A stretch of DNA of 64,000 bases from Alphaproteobacteria bacterium. Its GTDB lineage: Bacteria; Pseudomonadota; Alphaproteobacteria; Ferrovibrionales; Ferrovibrionaceae. Within the stretch, counting starts at the first letter, position 1. Each line of letters starts with the position of its first letter. The translations under genes were made by a program, and so were the position numbers. Under the pieces are notes generated by a model. That model saw only the letters and a list, made by a program, of their open reading frames with translations. It searched no databases and was not told where the DNA came from. The stretch is taken from contig JAGXRD010000098.1 in the NCBI GenBank assembly GCA_018336035.1, positions 101,428 through 165,427 of the forward strand. Direction: 5' to 3'. Below are positions 1 through 7,921 of the stretch, piece by piece.

Positions 1-53
1 GACGGGGCAAATAAGGTTTCGTCTATCTCAACGCGGATTTTGTAAGGCTGCAT
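1..53 (-). CDS. 5' end of an unidentified gene, cut by the window edge
   Basis: Seventeen codons are visible, beginning Met-Gln-Pro-Tyr-Lys-Ile-Arg-Val-Glu-Ile-Asp-Glu and running off the left edge. The start is supported by a purine-rich AGAGGA ribosome site four bases upstream of the ATG. It follows the FkbM-like gene on the same strand after a 69-base gap, so it probably continues the long glycan operon. Too little is visible to name a product. Confidence 0.5.
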   Translation of the reverse strand, partial: MQPYKIRVEIDETLFAP

Positions 54-122
54 GGTTCCTCTGCCGGCAGTTCCCTGCCAAATCTACTAGTATGATGATG
101 TCGTCAGGTGCTACGGGCACCC

Positions 123-1229
123 TTAATCGGTGGTAAATTTCAAGTCCGTTTTATCAGGGGCGGTAAAGCAGCGCATCGGATAAAGCAGGCGCGCATCCTG
201 CGGGACGGGCTGCCTCATCAGTGCGGACCGGCGATTGCCCAGATTGTTGAACATTGGGGGTATCGCAAGCTTCATCTCGGGCTGCAAGATATACGAGATG
301 TAGTCGAACAGCAGGGCAAGCTTGGACTTGCCGGGGAAATCCGGAATGCGCCAAGATACATCCGCGACGCCGCAGAAAATCTTCAGCAGTTGGCGAGCCT
401 CGGCCTTGTCGAGCAGGTCCTTTTCCCGACCGAAATCGACAAGTTCCGCCGCGTAGTCGAGATACAAGAAGCGCGACATCAAGGCGAGCAGCTTGAGTAG
501 CTTGCTTCTGGCCAGGTCGGGATTCGTCGCCAGATGTGCTGCGTAAAGCGCGTAGAAGTCACGGAAATACAGGACATAGGCGGAGTCGATTGCGCCTTTC
601 TTGCCGCCGAAGCGGCGGCCCACGGCTCGGGTGGTGCGGGCAGTCTGGATGTCGAAGAGGACAAAGCCGGACTGGCGCAGGAAGCTGTCCAGATCGGCAA
701 ACACCGTGGTGTTCGGCGAAAACGGCAGGAACTTGATCTCCGATACCACGCCCAGACAGGATGTGGCCAGGACGCTGCTACCACCCTTCAGAACCGGCAG
801 TTCGCTGCCTTCTGTATCGAGTTTGAGGAAATCAGGTGCGCTCATGCCCGGTTGCGCGCAGAAGGCGTCGAGCAACTCGCAGCGAACCTGAATCTCGTCG
901 TAGTCGGCAGTGCCGTCTTCATATATCAGGTGGTTGGCGTTCAGGCTGGAGCCGGTCGCAATACCGCGGAAGACACGGAACGGCGTTTCACCCTGCCGAT
1001 CTGACAGGGCAATCTCGTGAACGCTCACATGTCCGCTGTTGCGATATTGCTGTGCGAGCTTGGTGTAGCTGGTTGGCATGGGCTCGAAACCATGAGCGCG
1101 CCAGAGATCGGTGCCTGCAGAAGGGAACAGGGGATAGATTCCACCCGCAGCGCCGGCATCATAAATAGTAAAAGGCGCGCGCCGGAAGTCCGGGTAGAAA
1201 TCAGGATGCAGGAACGGGTCGAACTTCAT
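123..1229 (-). CDS. FkbM family SAM-dependent methyltransferase
   Basis: 368 aa. Likely transfers a methyl group from S-adenosylmethionine to a sugar hydroxyl. A glycine-rich SAM site (DAGAAGG, residues 24-30), an FEPMP acidic strand end near 48, and the FkbM signature FLKLDTEGSE near 134-143 are all visible. A C-terminal extension of about 150 residues beyond the methyltransferase core has no recognised domain. ATG at 1229 is chosen because the 15 codons upstream overlap the preceding gene and do not resemble the fold; AGGA lies 11 bases ahead of it. It is close to the end of the long minus-strand operon, behind the triple-repeat protein. The acceptor is unknown; a glycan hydroxyl is inferred from context. 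Confidence 0.8.
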   Translation of the reverse strand: MKFDPFLHPDFYPDFRRAPFTIYDAGAAGGIYPLFPSAGTDLWRAHGFEPMPTSYTKLAQQYRNSGHVSVHEIALSDRQGETPFRVFRGIATGSSLNANHLIYEDGTADYDEIQVRCELLDAFCAQPGMSAPDFLKLDTEGSELPVLKGGSSVLATSCLGVVSEIKFLPFSPNTTVFADLDSFLRQSGFVLFDIQTARTTRAVGRRFGGKKGAIDSAYVLYFRDFYALYAAHLATNPDLARSKLLKLLALMSRFLYLDYAAELVDFGREKDLLDKAEARQLLKIFCGVADVSWRIPDFPGKSKLALLFDYISYILQPEMKLAIPPMFNNLGNRRSALMRQPVPQDARLLYPMRCFTAPDKTDLKFTTD

Positions 1230-1251
1230 CGGTGTGTTTGTCCTGAGCGCG

Positions 1252-2823
1252 TCAGAAGCAGTGATCGCCGCCAACGAGCCCTTGGGCAGATTGGCAGATC
1301 TGGGTGGCGTCGAGCGACGAACTTGTCGACTTCAGGACATACCAGAGAATATCGCCCGGCTTGGCCAAGTAGCCCGCCGCTTGCAGCACCTCTTCGGCGT
1401 GGATGACGGTCGCGCCGTTTGCCGGCATGGTGTGCGTGATAGTCGTGATCGGGCCGTTGCTGTCATGCAACGTGATGGAGAACTCCACATTGCCGCCTGC
1501 ATCTTTTTCCTTGCGGAAACCGATGACGGAAATCAGGTTCCGCCCTTCCTCAAGAACGGCAACTGGGCCCCAGCGCCAGGCGCGGCCGCGCGCGCCCCAG
1601 GATTTCGCCATATATGCCGAGGAGCTGATGTTGGTGCCCAGATTGCTGCCGATGCGATAATTCAGGCCGTAAGTAATGCGGGTGGGAATTTGACCGTTCG
1701 GCGCAGTAATCTGCAGGACATAGAGTCCCTGGGTGGCCGCGACCTTATGCTGGGCAAGAAGCTTACGAATATCCAGGTGGCGCAGGCCGTCTCTCGGCGA
1801 GCTGTATGAACCCAGGTCGAGTAGCGCACGCTGGCGGCCGCCCTGGTCGAAGCACTGCAGCTGCAGCGACAGTGTGCAGCGCGCGAGGATCGGATAGAGC
1901 GCCAAGTCGACATCGACGCCATCAATCAGGCAAAGGGGAACGAAAGCGGGATGGACGTCCGGCGGCAGAGTGGAGGAATCGTAGTAGTCGCGGTGATCGA
2001 CAGCGTCAAAATAACTGTGCGTCACCGAAAGCCATGACTGGTCCGGCAGGGCATTGCCCACTGCCAGCCTGAGGTGGATGTCTTGCAGCGGCAGGTCGAT
2101 CTTGCAGGTTCCGGGATCATTACCCAGGAATGAGACGACGCCATCGATGCTGCGCAGCCGAAGGTCGCGCGTGCCATAGGCCGGAATGTCACCCAGTTTA
2201 ACCTCGCAGCGCATCTCCTCTGCTTGCGCATTGGTGACCACCAGCGCGGCTTTGCAGTCGGCAATGTCGTTCGGGCCGTTCACCAGAAAGATAAAGGGAT
2301 CATATCGCGCCGTGTCGATGTCGAACCCACCCTGCCAGGCGTTCAGACTCGCGCTGCGGCCGCGATCCTCCGCCGAATTATAGACGCGCTGGTTGGTGTG
2401 GACGTAGCTGGTGCCATGCGCGGTCTCATAAAAAACCGTGAAGCCGGGGAACTGGAATTTCAGGTCTTCGGTTGCGAAAATCTCCAGTTCGATGGAGCCA
2501 GAGAAATCCTGGCTGGGTTCCACAAAGCTACGGATGTCGAAGTCGTAAGTATTACCGGTAAGCTTCATGTAGCGCCGGGCCACCTTTTGGCCCTGCGTGT
2601 CGCGAAGCGTCAGCAGGAGGGCGAGATCGGCGACGCCGTTCTTCTCCCGCCAGTAATGCAGGAAAGCAATACGGGTGGTGATCGTCTTGTTGGCAACTGC
2701 GTAAAATATACCGGATGCCCTGAATACCGGCATGTAGGTCAAATCCTCATAGGCACCTCGATCGGTCCAAAGCTGCGCTTTCATTGCAGCTTCGTATGAG
2801 GAGGAGGATTGCCCGGCCTGCAT
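1252..2823 (-). CDS. Unknown protein with three apparent beta-rich repeats
   Basis: 523 aa, not recognised. No signal peptide, membrane segment or catalytic motif is evident. The sequence seems to hold three related units (about 30-190, 215-385 and 395-515). Each carries a strand ending in a D-x-x-G turn (TLRDTQG, QCFDQGG, TLHDSNG), a segment such as DIRSFV, DIRKLL or HAEEVL, and a Gly-containing strand pair. This pattern suggests tandem beta-sandwich domains, as in carbohydrate-binding proteins. Its start codon overlaps the TylF-like stop by one base (TGATG), and an FkbM methyltransferase follows, so it is translationally coupled to glycan-modifying enzymes. A role in glycan recognition or presentation is only an inference. 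Confidence 0.7.
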   Translation of the reverse strand: MQAGQSSSSYEAAMKAQLWTDRGAYEDLTYMPVFRASGIFYAVANKTITTRIAFLHYWREKNGVADLALLLTLRDTQGQKVARRYMKLTGNTYDFDIRSFVEPSQDFSGSIELEIFATEDLKFQFPGFTVFYETAHGTSYVHTNQRVYNSAEDRGRSASLNAWQGGFDIDTARYDPFIFLVNGPNDIADCKAALVVTNAQAEEMRCEVKLGDIPAYGTRDLRLRSIDGVVSFLGNDPGTCKIDLPLQDIHLRLAVGNALPDQSWLSVTHSYFDAVDHRDYYDSSTLPPDVHPAFVPLCLIDGVDVDLALYPILARCTLSLQLQCFDQGGRQRALLDLGSYSSPRDGLRHLDIRKLLAQHKVAATQGLYVLQITAPNGQIPTRITYGLNYRIGSNLGTNISSSAYMAKSWGARGRAWRWGPVAVLEEGRNLISVIGFRKEKDAGGNVEFSITLHDSNGPITTITHTMPANGATVIHAEEVLQAAGYLAKPGDILWYVLKSTSSSLDATQICQSAQGLVGGDHCF

Positions 2824-3470
2824 CAGTAGTGTTCCTTGACGATATACGCGGTTGGCGTGTTTGCCCAGGGAAGCGAGCGGATCTTAATTTTCTGGCCCTT
2901 GAAATACTCATCGACAGCGTTGGACTCGCCGTAACCGCGAAGAGCGTATTCATCCAGTGCGACAATGCCGCCGACCGACAGGAGAGGGTAAAGATTGCGA
3001 AGACAACCCAGGGCGCCTTCGTAATTGTCGACATCGATATAGAGGAGCGACAGGCGCGTCCCGAGATTCTCGGCGGCGAACTTCTGAGTCGTTTCTACGA
3101 CATTGCCAGCGATCAGGTCGACATTGTTCAGGCCCCATGCCGCGCAGTTCGCGCGGATCACATCCTGCGAAGACCAGTTTTGGGCATGCTCGTCGAGGCA
3201 ATCCTTGTCCTGCTGGAATTCGAAATGCATTGACCGGTCGGTGTCGAAAAAGTCGAACCCGATCAGGCGGATTTCGTTATGCGGCTTGAACAGCCGCAGC
3301 AGCTTTGCCCAGGTGTAGAAACCAGATCCCTTGAAGACGCCGCATTCGGCGATATCGCCCGGCACGTCCATGACCATGCGGAACAACTCATAGCGCGCGA
3401 GAATTTTCTGCAGCCGGTCGGGGCCGGTGCCCGCCAGAAACTGGTCGTAAATGCTAAGATTTGCGTTCAT
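2823..3470 (-). CDS. TylF/MycF family sugar O-methyltransferase
   Basis: 215 aa, close to the family core. TylF and MycF methylate deoxysugar hydroxyls in a metal-dependent way. Visible are the TylF signature PGDIAECGVFKGSG (37-50), the acidic metal-ligand strand YIDVD (144-148), and the LDEYALRGYGES segment (172-183) that in the family supplies another metal ligand. A 92-bp gap separates it from the 647-aa gene upstream, one of the few breaks in the run, so a local promoter is possible; no convincing -35/-10 pair was found. It probably methylates a sugar of the surface glycan built by the neighbouring genes; substrate unknown. Confidence 0.8.
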   Translation of the reverse strand: MNANLSIYDQFLAGTGPDRLQKILARYELFRMVMDVPGDIAECGVFKGSGFYTWAKLLRLFKPHNEIRLIGFDFFDTDRSMHFEFQQDKDCLDEHAQNWSSQDVIRANCAAWGLNNVDLIAGNVVETTQKFAAENLGTRLSLLYIDVDNYEGALGCLRNLYPLLSVGGIVALDEYALRGYGESNAVDEYFKGQKIKIRSLPWANTPTAYIVKEHY

Positions 3471-3562
3471 GGCCTATGTATTTCCGTCAGCGACTCTGTG
3501 GGGTTCCGGGAGGTCGAAAGTGGTTGCGACGTTTAGCATACCGGGGTTGGGTTCGCCATGCC

Positions 3563-5506
3563 CTAAGCGGGGCGCGGCGTCGCTTTGACTTTCAAAAAAT
3601 CTAAATCTTCCAATAACTTAATGGCTTCATCTGGTGAAGCGCCCGCCGCCAGGGCCGCAAAGCAGCGCCCAATGAGTTTCCCGAGCCGGTGGCCGCTGGC
3701 GCTGTCGCGGTATGGCGATAGATCGTCCCGGTAAGTCTGCAGTTCGACAGGGCTCCAGAAGGACGCCTCATGGGTGGCGTGCCAAGTCAGCAACTCCCGC
3801 AGTCGGGACCGGTTGGTCGCGATCAGCTGCCCGGCCTGGGCATAGAACGGATGCGCCTTCCAGGCGGTAGTGTCGTAGTAGATATGAGGTACGCCTGCGA
3901 TGGCGGCTTCCATGGCAGCGGTATTGATATGCAGGGCGACTACGACGTCGCCCTGCAAGGCGGCTTCGAATATCGATGTCGCTTTCGGCAGTTCGATCCA
4001 GCGGCCTTCAGCTATCAGACGCATCCGCAGCGCTTGATCGTCTGCTTGCAAAGAGACTGTCGCGCCAGGTTTCGATTTGACGACCATCGCAACTGTGGGG
4101 TCTGCGGCCGCTATTTCGAGCAATGCGCTATGGAATTCCACGAGCTGACGGGGCGTGATCAGGAAGTCGCGTCGGGCAACGTTGTCAAATGCGACGATGA
4201 CCTGACGCAATCCGCGCGCATGCAGACTGTCTTTGAAGGCCTCAGCCTTGTTGCGATGCTGGGCAATAAGATGATCATGCTGATGGCCGCCCACGATCAG
4301 GCGGAGGGGAAATTTACCGGGCAGGAGCCGGTTGCGCGTTTCATACATGCGCCGGAAGAGATTGCCCCAGCAGAACAGAACCCGTCCGGCAAGAGAGCGA
4401 TGTTCGAAGTCAAGTTCAATACAACTACCACCGAGCTGGAGCGCGATGTCGATCCCCCCTGCACGACGCAGCGCGTCTGTGATTGCGAGGGATTGGGCGC
4501 TTGCATCGCCCACATGCATGTGGATTTTAACGCCATGAGCGCGGAAGATGATTTCCCAGGATGCGCGGGCGCGCAGGAAATGCAGCAGCCAGCCGGCCAG
4601 CCAGATACGGCGCATGGCGCCTGAAATGTCGCCCCGGCATGGCAGGCGCAGACCGTTACGAATAGCCGCCATCAGGCTACTTAGATAGGCCGGCGATGAA
4701 AACGGTGGCCGTGCATGGACAATCGGCGTGAAACCAAAGCCGTTTTCACGTGCTTCGGCAGCCGGTTCCCCATCTTCCGGCGGGACAGCATAGACCAGAA
4801 TCTGGTCGCGGCGCAGCCCCGAACCGTCAAGCCATGGAATATCGCTGACGCGTGAACGGTCGAAGCCCGCAACATACTGCAGCAGCAGGCGTGGCGCAGG
4901 CGAGGCTTCCGGCGCCGCGTTGCGCTGGCCAACGAGCCATTGGTTACAGGTTGCCAAGAGTTCACGGGCGAACCACAGCAGCGCATCCGGCGCTGGAATA
5001 AAGGCGATGCCGATATTGGCCTGCCTGTATTGCGCGGCCATGCCTTCGGCAAAAATAGATTTCTTCAGCAACAGAATATGCTTACGATCGTTATCAAGCC
5101 GGGCATTCCCCCATAGTGCGGTACTGCGCAGACTCGATCGGTGCAGATCGGCGAAGGCGGCACGATCGAGAAATGCGGACAGCGTGACGGCGGGAATATC
5201 GAATTCGGCTGAGAGCTGCGATGTCGGCAGCCCGGTAAGTGCCTCTCGGCTCGCCGCCAGCATTAGACTGTCATTATGCCAATACAGATTCACGCCCTGA
5301 TCGTTGACCAAGTCCCCGAGGGCGACGGCCGCCACACGGATATCGTCGATTGCGGCAAGGCGCAGCAGGGCTCTGGCCCAACCGGATGGTGGGGCCTGGT
5401 CATAATGCGCAACACGTGCGCGCCGTCTGTGCCTTGCCTGGAGGGCAAGGATCGCCAGAACCGATGCGACACCCAGGCGCTCTGTCCAGTAGACCCGTTC
5501 CTTCAT
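3563..5506 (-). CDS. Large putative surface-glycan glycosyltransferase (unrecognised family)
   Basis: 647 aa, not confidently assigned. The C-terminal third looks like a GT-B nucleotide-sugar half: alternating strands and helices, a VVKSKPGATVSL segment, then AALQGDVVVALHINTAA and AGVPHIYYD (about 515-545). This is the pattern seen in capsule-type transferases, where a Ser/Thr-rich loop and a G-x-P turn contact the donor. No signal peptide or clear membrane span. Its ATG overlaps the pseI stop (ATGA), so it is made together with the pseudaminic acid enzymes. A pseudaminyltransferase or a glycan-assembly transferase is the most economical guess from position; a polymerase or export accessory role cannot be excluded. 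Confidence 0.6.
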   Translation of the reverse strand: MKERVYWTERLGVASVLAILALQARHRRRARVAHYDQAPPSGWARALLRLAAIDDIRVAAVALGDLVNDQGVNLYWHNDSLMLAASREALTGLPTSQLSAEFDIPAVTLSAFLDRAAFADLHRSSLRSTALWGNARLDNDRKHILLLKKSIFAEGMAAQYRQANIGIAFIPAPDALLWFARELLATCNQWLVGQRNAAPEASPAPRLLLQYVAGFDRSRVSDIPWLDGSGLRRDQILVYAVPPEDGEPAAEARENGFGFTPIVHARPPFSSPAYLSSLMAAIRNGLRLPCRGDISGAMRRIWLAGWLLHFLRARASWEIIFRAHGVKIHMHVGDASAQSLAITDALRRAGGIDIALQLGGSCIELDFEHRSLAGRVLFCWGNLFRRMYETRNRLLPGKFPLRLIVGGHQHDHLIAQHRNKAEAFKDSLHARGLRQVIVAFDNVARRDFLITPRQLVEFHSALLEIAAADPTVAMVVKSKPGATVSLQADDQALRMRLIAEGRWIELPKATSIFEAALQGDVVVALHINTAAMEAAIAGVPHIYYDTTAWKAHPFYAQAGQLIATNRSRLRELLTWHATHEASFWSPVELQTYRDDLSPYRDSASGHRLGKLIGRCFAALAAGASPDEAIKLLEDLDFLKVKATPRPA

Positions 5507-6558
5507 GCCAGAAGCTCGTGCGAGAGCGGCGTGCCACGGGCGATGGCGCGGGCGGCACGTCTGCCGAGGACATTGTCCAGTTCCTTCGGTGGCAGGCCGT
5601 AGCCGGGGCGGATGGCGCGGACATTCTGCGCCGTGAGTACTTCGCCAGCGGCGATATCCTCGACCACATAGAGAGAGCGGCGCAGTTCGCGCATTGCCAT
5701 TTCCTCGGGTAAAGGTGTCTGGCGCGGATAGCCAAGCGCATTCCAGGCCGTGCGGCAGTCGCGCACGAGAGCGGCGAACTCCTCAGGTTCCAGCGAAAAG
5801 GCAGAGTCTGGTCCGCCATCAGCGCGACGCTGGATAAAATGCTTCTCAATCATCACGGCGCCCAGCGCGATGCTGCCGACAGAAACGGCAGTGCCGAGCG
5901 TGTGGTCCGAGAGGCCGATGGCGCAGTCGAAACTCTGCTGTAAATCCGGAATCGTGCGCAGGTGGCTATCCTTCGGATCAGTGGGATAGCCGGACACGCA
6001 ATGCAAAAGAATGATCTGCGGGCAGCCATGTTCCCGCAACGTGCGGACTGCATCGGCGACTTCCGCCCGCGTCGTCATGCCAGTCGAAACGATGACCGGT
6101 TTGTTCTGCGCAGCGACGGCACGCAGCAACGGAATATCCACCACCTCGAAAGAGGCAATCTTGTAGGCCGGCGGATCGAACTGACGGAGGAAGTCCACGG
6201 CCGTCAGGTCGAAAGGCGTGCTGAATATCTGGATTCCCACATCGTCGGCATGCTGGAACAGGCGCTCATGCCAGTCCCAGGGCGTATGGGCCCATTCGTA
6301 AAGATCATACAGCTTCTTGCCGTCCCACAACCCGCCGTGGATCACAAAGCCGGGACCATCGTGATCGATGGTCATGGTGTCCTTTGTGTAAGTCTGCAGT
6401 TTGACTGCATCGGCGCCGGCTGCCTTCGCGGCATCGATCAGCGCCAGCGCACGGCCAATATCGCCGTTATGATTGGCGGAAATTTCTGCAATCAGATAGG
6501 GCGGCGCATGGGGTCCGACTTCGCGGCCACCGATGGTGATCGTGTTGTTTGTCAGCAT
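5503..6558 (-). CDS. pseI: Pseudaminic acid synthase
   Basis: 351 aa. Condenses phosphoenolpyruvate with 2,4-diacetamido-2,4,6-trideoxy-L-altrose to give pseudaminic acid. The NeuB-type TIM barrel begins with LIAEISANHNGD (22-33), followed by KLQTY and the metal/PEP region LHCVSGYP...GLSDHT. The C-terminal antifreeze-like (SAF) domain starts near 295 with SLYVVEDIAAGE and contains RPGYGLPP. The SLYVV-edia and GYGLPPK signatures and the short barrel favour PseI over LegI; the other NeuB homologue in the window is the Leg type. ATG at 6558 is chosen because upstream codons run deep into the PIG-L gene; it still overlaps that gene's stop by 7 bases. Confidence 0.9.
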   Translation of the reverse strand: MLTNNTITIGGREVGPHAPPYLIAEISANHNGDIGRALALIDAAKAAGADAVKLQTYTKDTMTIDHDGPGFVIHGGLWDGKKLYDLYEWAHTPWDWHERLFQHADDVGIQIFSTPFDLTAVDFLRQFDPPAYKIASFEVVDIPLLRAVAAQNKPVIVSTGMTTRAEVADAVRTLREHGCPQIILLHCVSGYPTDPKDSHLRTIPDLQQSFDCAIGLSDHTLGTAVSVGSIALGAVMIEKHFIQRRADGGPDSAFSLEPEEFAALVRDCRTAWNALGYPRQTPLPEEMAMRELRRSLYVVEDIAAGEVLTAQNVRAIRPGYGLPPKELDNVLGRRAARAIARGTPLSHELLA

Positions 6559-7235
6559 TGCAGTTGCCTTATGATCTGGAATGCTTCGGCCTTGTTTAGG
6601 CCGACGCTGCTGCCGCGCCACTTCGCCAGAGCTTCGACAGCTTCGAGGGATCTGGCATGTGGGAATGGGCGCATTTCACTTTCGTAGATGGACAGCGCCG
6701 CCATCTTTTTTTGCCAAGTAGGGCCGGCATCCACGAAGTGATTGGGCAGGAATGTCTGCTGTGGCGACCACTCCGTTGCCGACACCGTTTCAAAAGCATA
6801 TATCGCGCGGATGGGCGAGGCCGGCAGCGGTCTGCAGGCCACCAGGACCGCTTCATGCACGATCTGGTGGTCGACATTCAGATCGCCTGCATGATGGGTG
6901 TAGATGACGGAGGGCTTTACCCTATCGACCACCGCTTCGATCTTCTTGACGATATCCAGCAGGTCACAGGAATCGAGGCGATTGTCTGGCAGTCCAAGCA
7001 GGATCGGTTGGCTGGTGCCGAGAATTGCCGCCGCTTCTGCCGCAGATTGCCGCAGCGCGATCAGTTCGTCGACCCTGGCAGCGTTGTTGCGTTGTGCATC
7101 CCGTGACGTCGCGCCTTCCGCAACGATGATGGTGTGAACGGCATCGCCGGCGGCGGCATGGCGGGCCACGGTGGCGCCCACTCCGAGGACTTCATCATCG
7201 GGGTGGGCTGCAATGACCAGAATGGTTTCAGTCAT
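6552..7235 (-). CDS. PIG-L (LmbE-like) N-deacetylase
   Basis: 227 aa. The family hydrolyses N-acetyl groups from GlcNAc-type sugars with a zinc ion. Both metal-binding motifs are intact: AHPDDE (10-15) and THHAGDLNVDH (113-123), giving the His-Asp-Asp/His set. It lies between the formyltransferase-like gene and pseI, with 4- and 7-base overlaps on either side. In this setting it most likely removes an N-acetyl from a pseudaminic acid intermediate or product, freeing an amine for a different acyl group. The sugar-nucleotide stage at which it acts cannot be read from sequence. Confidence 0.85.
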   Translation of the reverse strand: MTETILVIAAHPDDEVLGVGATVARHAAAGDAVHTIIVAEGATSRDAQRNNAARVDELIALRQSAAEAAAILGTSQPILLGLPDNRLDSCDLLDIVKKIEAVVDRVKPSVIYTHHAGDLNVDHQIVHEAVLVACRPLPASPIRAIYAFETVSATEWSPQQTFLPNHFVDAGPTWQKKMAALSIYESEMRPFPHARSLEAVEALAKWRGSSVGLNKAEAFQIIRQLQC

Positions 7236-7921
7236 TTGCTTCTTCCTGTTGTGACTCTGACCTGCGCGACGAGCCCGTCGGCCAAGAGGTCGGCATTGGT
7301 GAATTCAATGCGATATTTGCCATGTTCGATGAAGGCATGCGGGTAATCCGCCGCATCGAGCATTCTGATATGGTCAAATAGCGTCTCTAGATCTCCATCA
7401 GTGGGAAGCGTACTTTCCGACGGCGTACGGCGGCGGAACAGCGTCGGCTCGCCCTGCTGCTCCCGGGGCGCGGGCTCCGTCAATATGATAGTCTCGATCA
7501 TATTGAAGGCGAGGCGGGAGGCACGCTCGTAGATATCCTGCGCGCGACCGGAGAGATCTAGTTGCTGCTTGAGGTAGATCGGACCTGCATCCACCGAAGC
7601 CGTCATTCGCAATGCGGACAGCATGGTCGTCTTATGGCCTCTCTGGATCAAATTCTGCAGCGGGCTGCCGCCACGGCCATAAGGCAGATCGGTCATATGG
7701 AAGCAGACAGCCTCAACGGCTGACAGTATCTCGGCCGGCACCAGCCATGACCAATGCAGGAAAAAGGCATAGCGCGGGTTCATCTGCGCGATCAGTGCCG
7801 GCGTCAGTTCCTCGCGGCTGCTGACGAAGTGCCAGCTGCCGGGCAGGGTCGCAACCCGTTGTTCAAAGAGCCGCCGGTTCCAGTCGTGTGTGGCGCAGAG
7901 CAGATAGCGGGTTTCTGTCAT
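7232..7921 (-). CDS. Formyltransferase-like protein (Fmt superfamily) of pseudaminic acid locus
   Basis: 229 aa. The fold resembles methionyl-tRNA and sugar N-formyltransferases, which use N10-formyltetrahydrofolate. The family's N-x-H loop appears as CFH followed by MTDLPYGRGGSP (73-87), so His75 is kept while the usual Asn is Cys73. The Asp motif DAGPIY (111-116) is present. There is no tRNA-binding C-terminal domain, fitting a sugar substrate. It overlaps the PIG-L gene (ATGA) and the pseG-pseH fusion. The pair suggests deacetylation followed by N-formylation of a nonulosonic acid; N-formyl pseudaminic acid is known from Pseudomonas pilin. The Asn-to-Cys change leaves activity uncertain. 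Confidence 0.75.
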   Translation of the reverse strand: MTETRYLLCATHDWNRRLFEQRVATLPGSWHFVSSREELTPALIAQMNPRYAFFLHWSWLVPAEILSAVEAVCFHMTDLPYGRGGSPLQNLIQRGHKTTMLSALRMTASVDAGPIYLKQQLDLSGRAQDIYERASRLAFNMIETIILTEPAPREQQGEPTLFRRRTPSESTLPTDGDLETLFDHIRMLDAADYPHAFIEHGKYRIEFTNADLLADGLVAQVRVTTGRSK

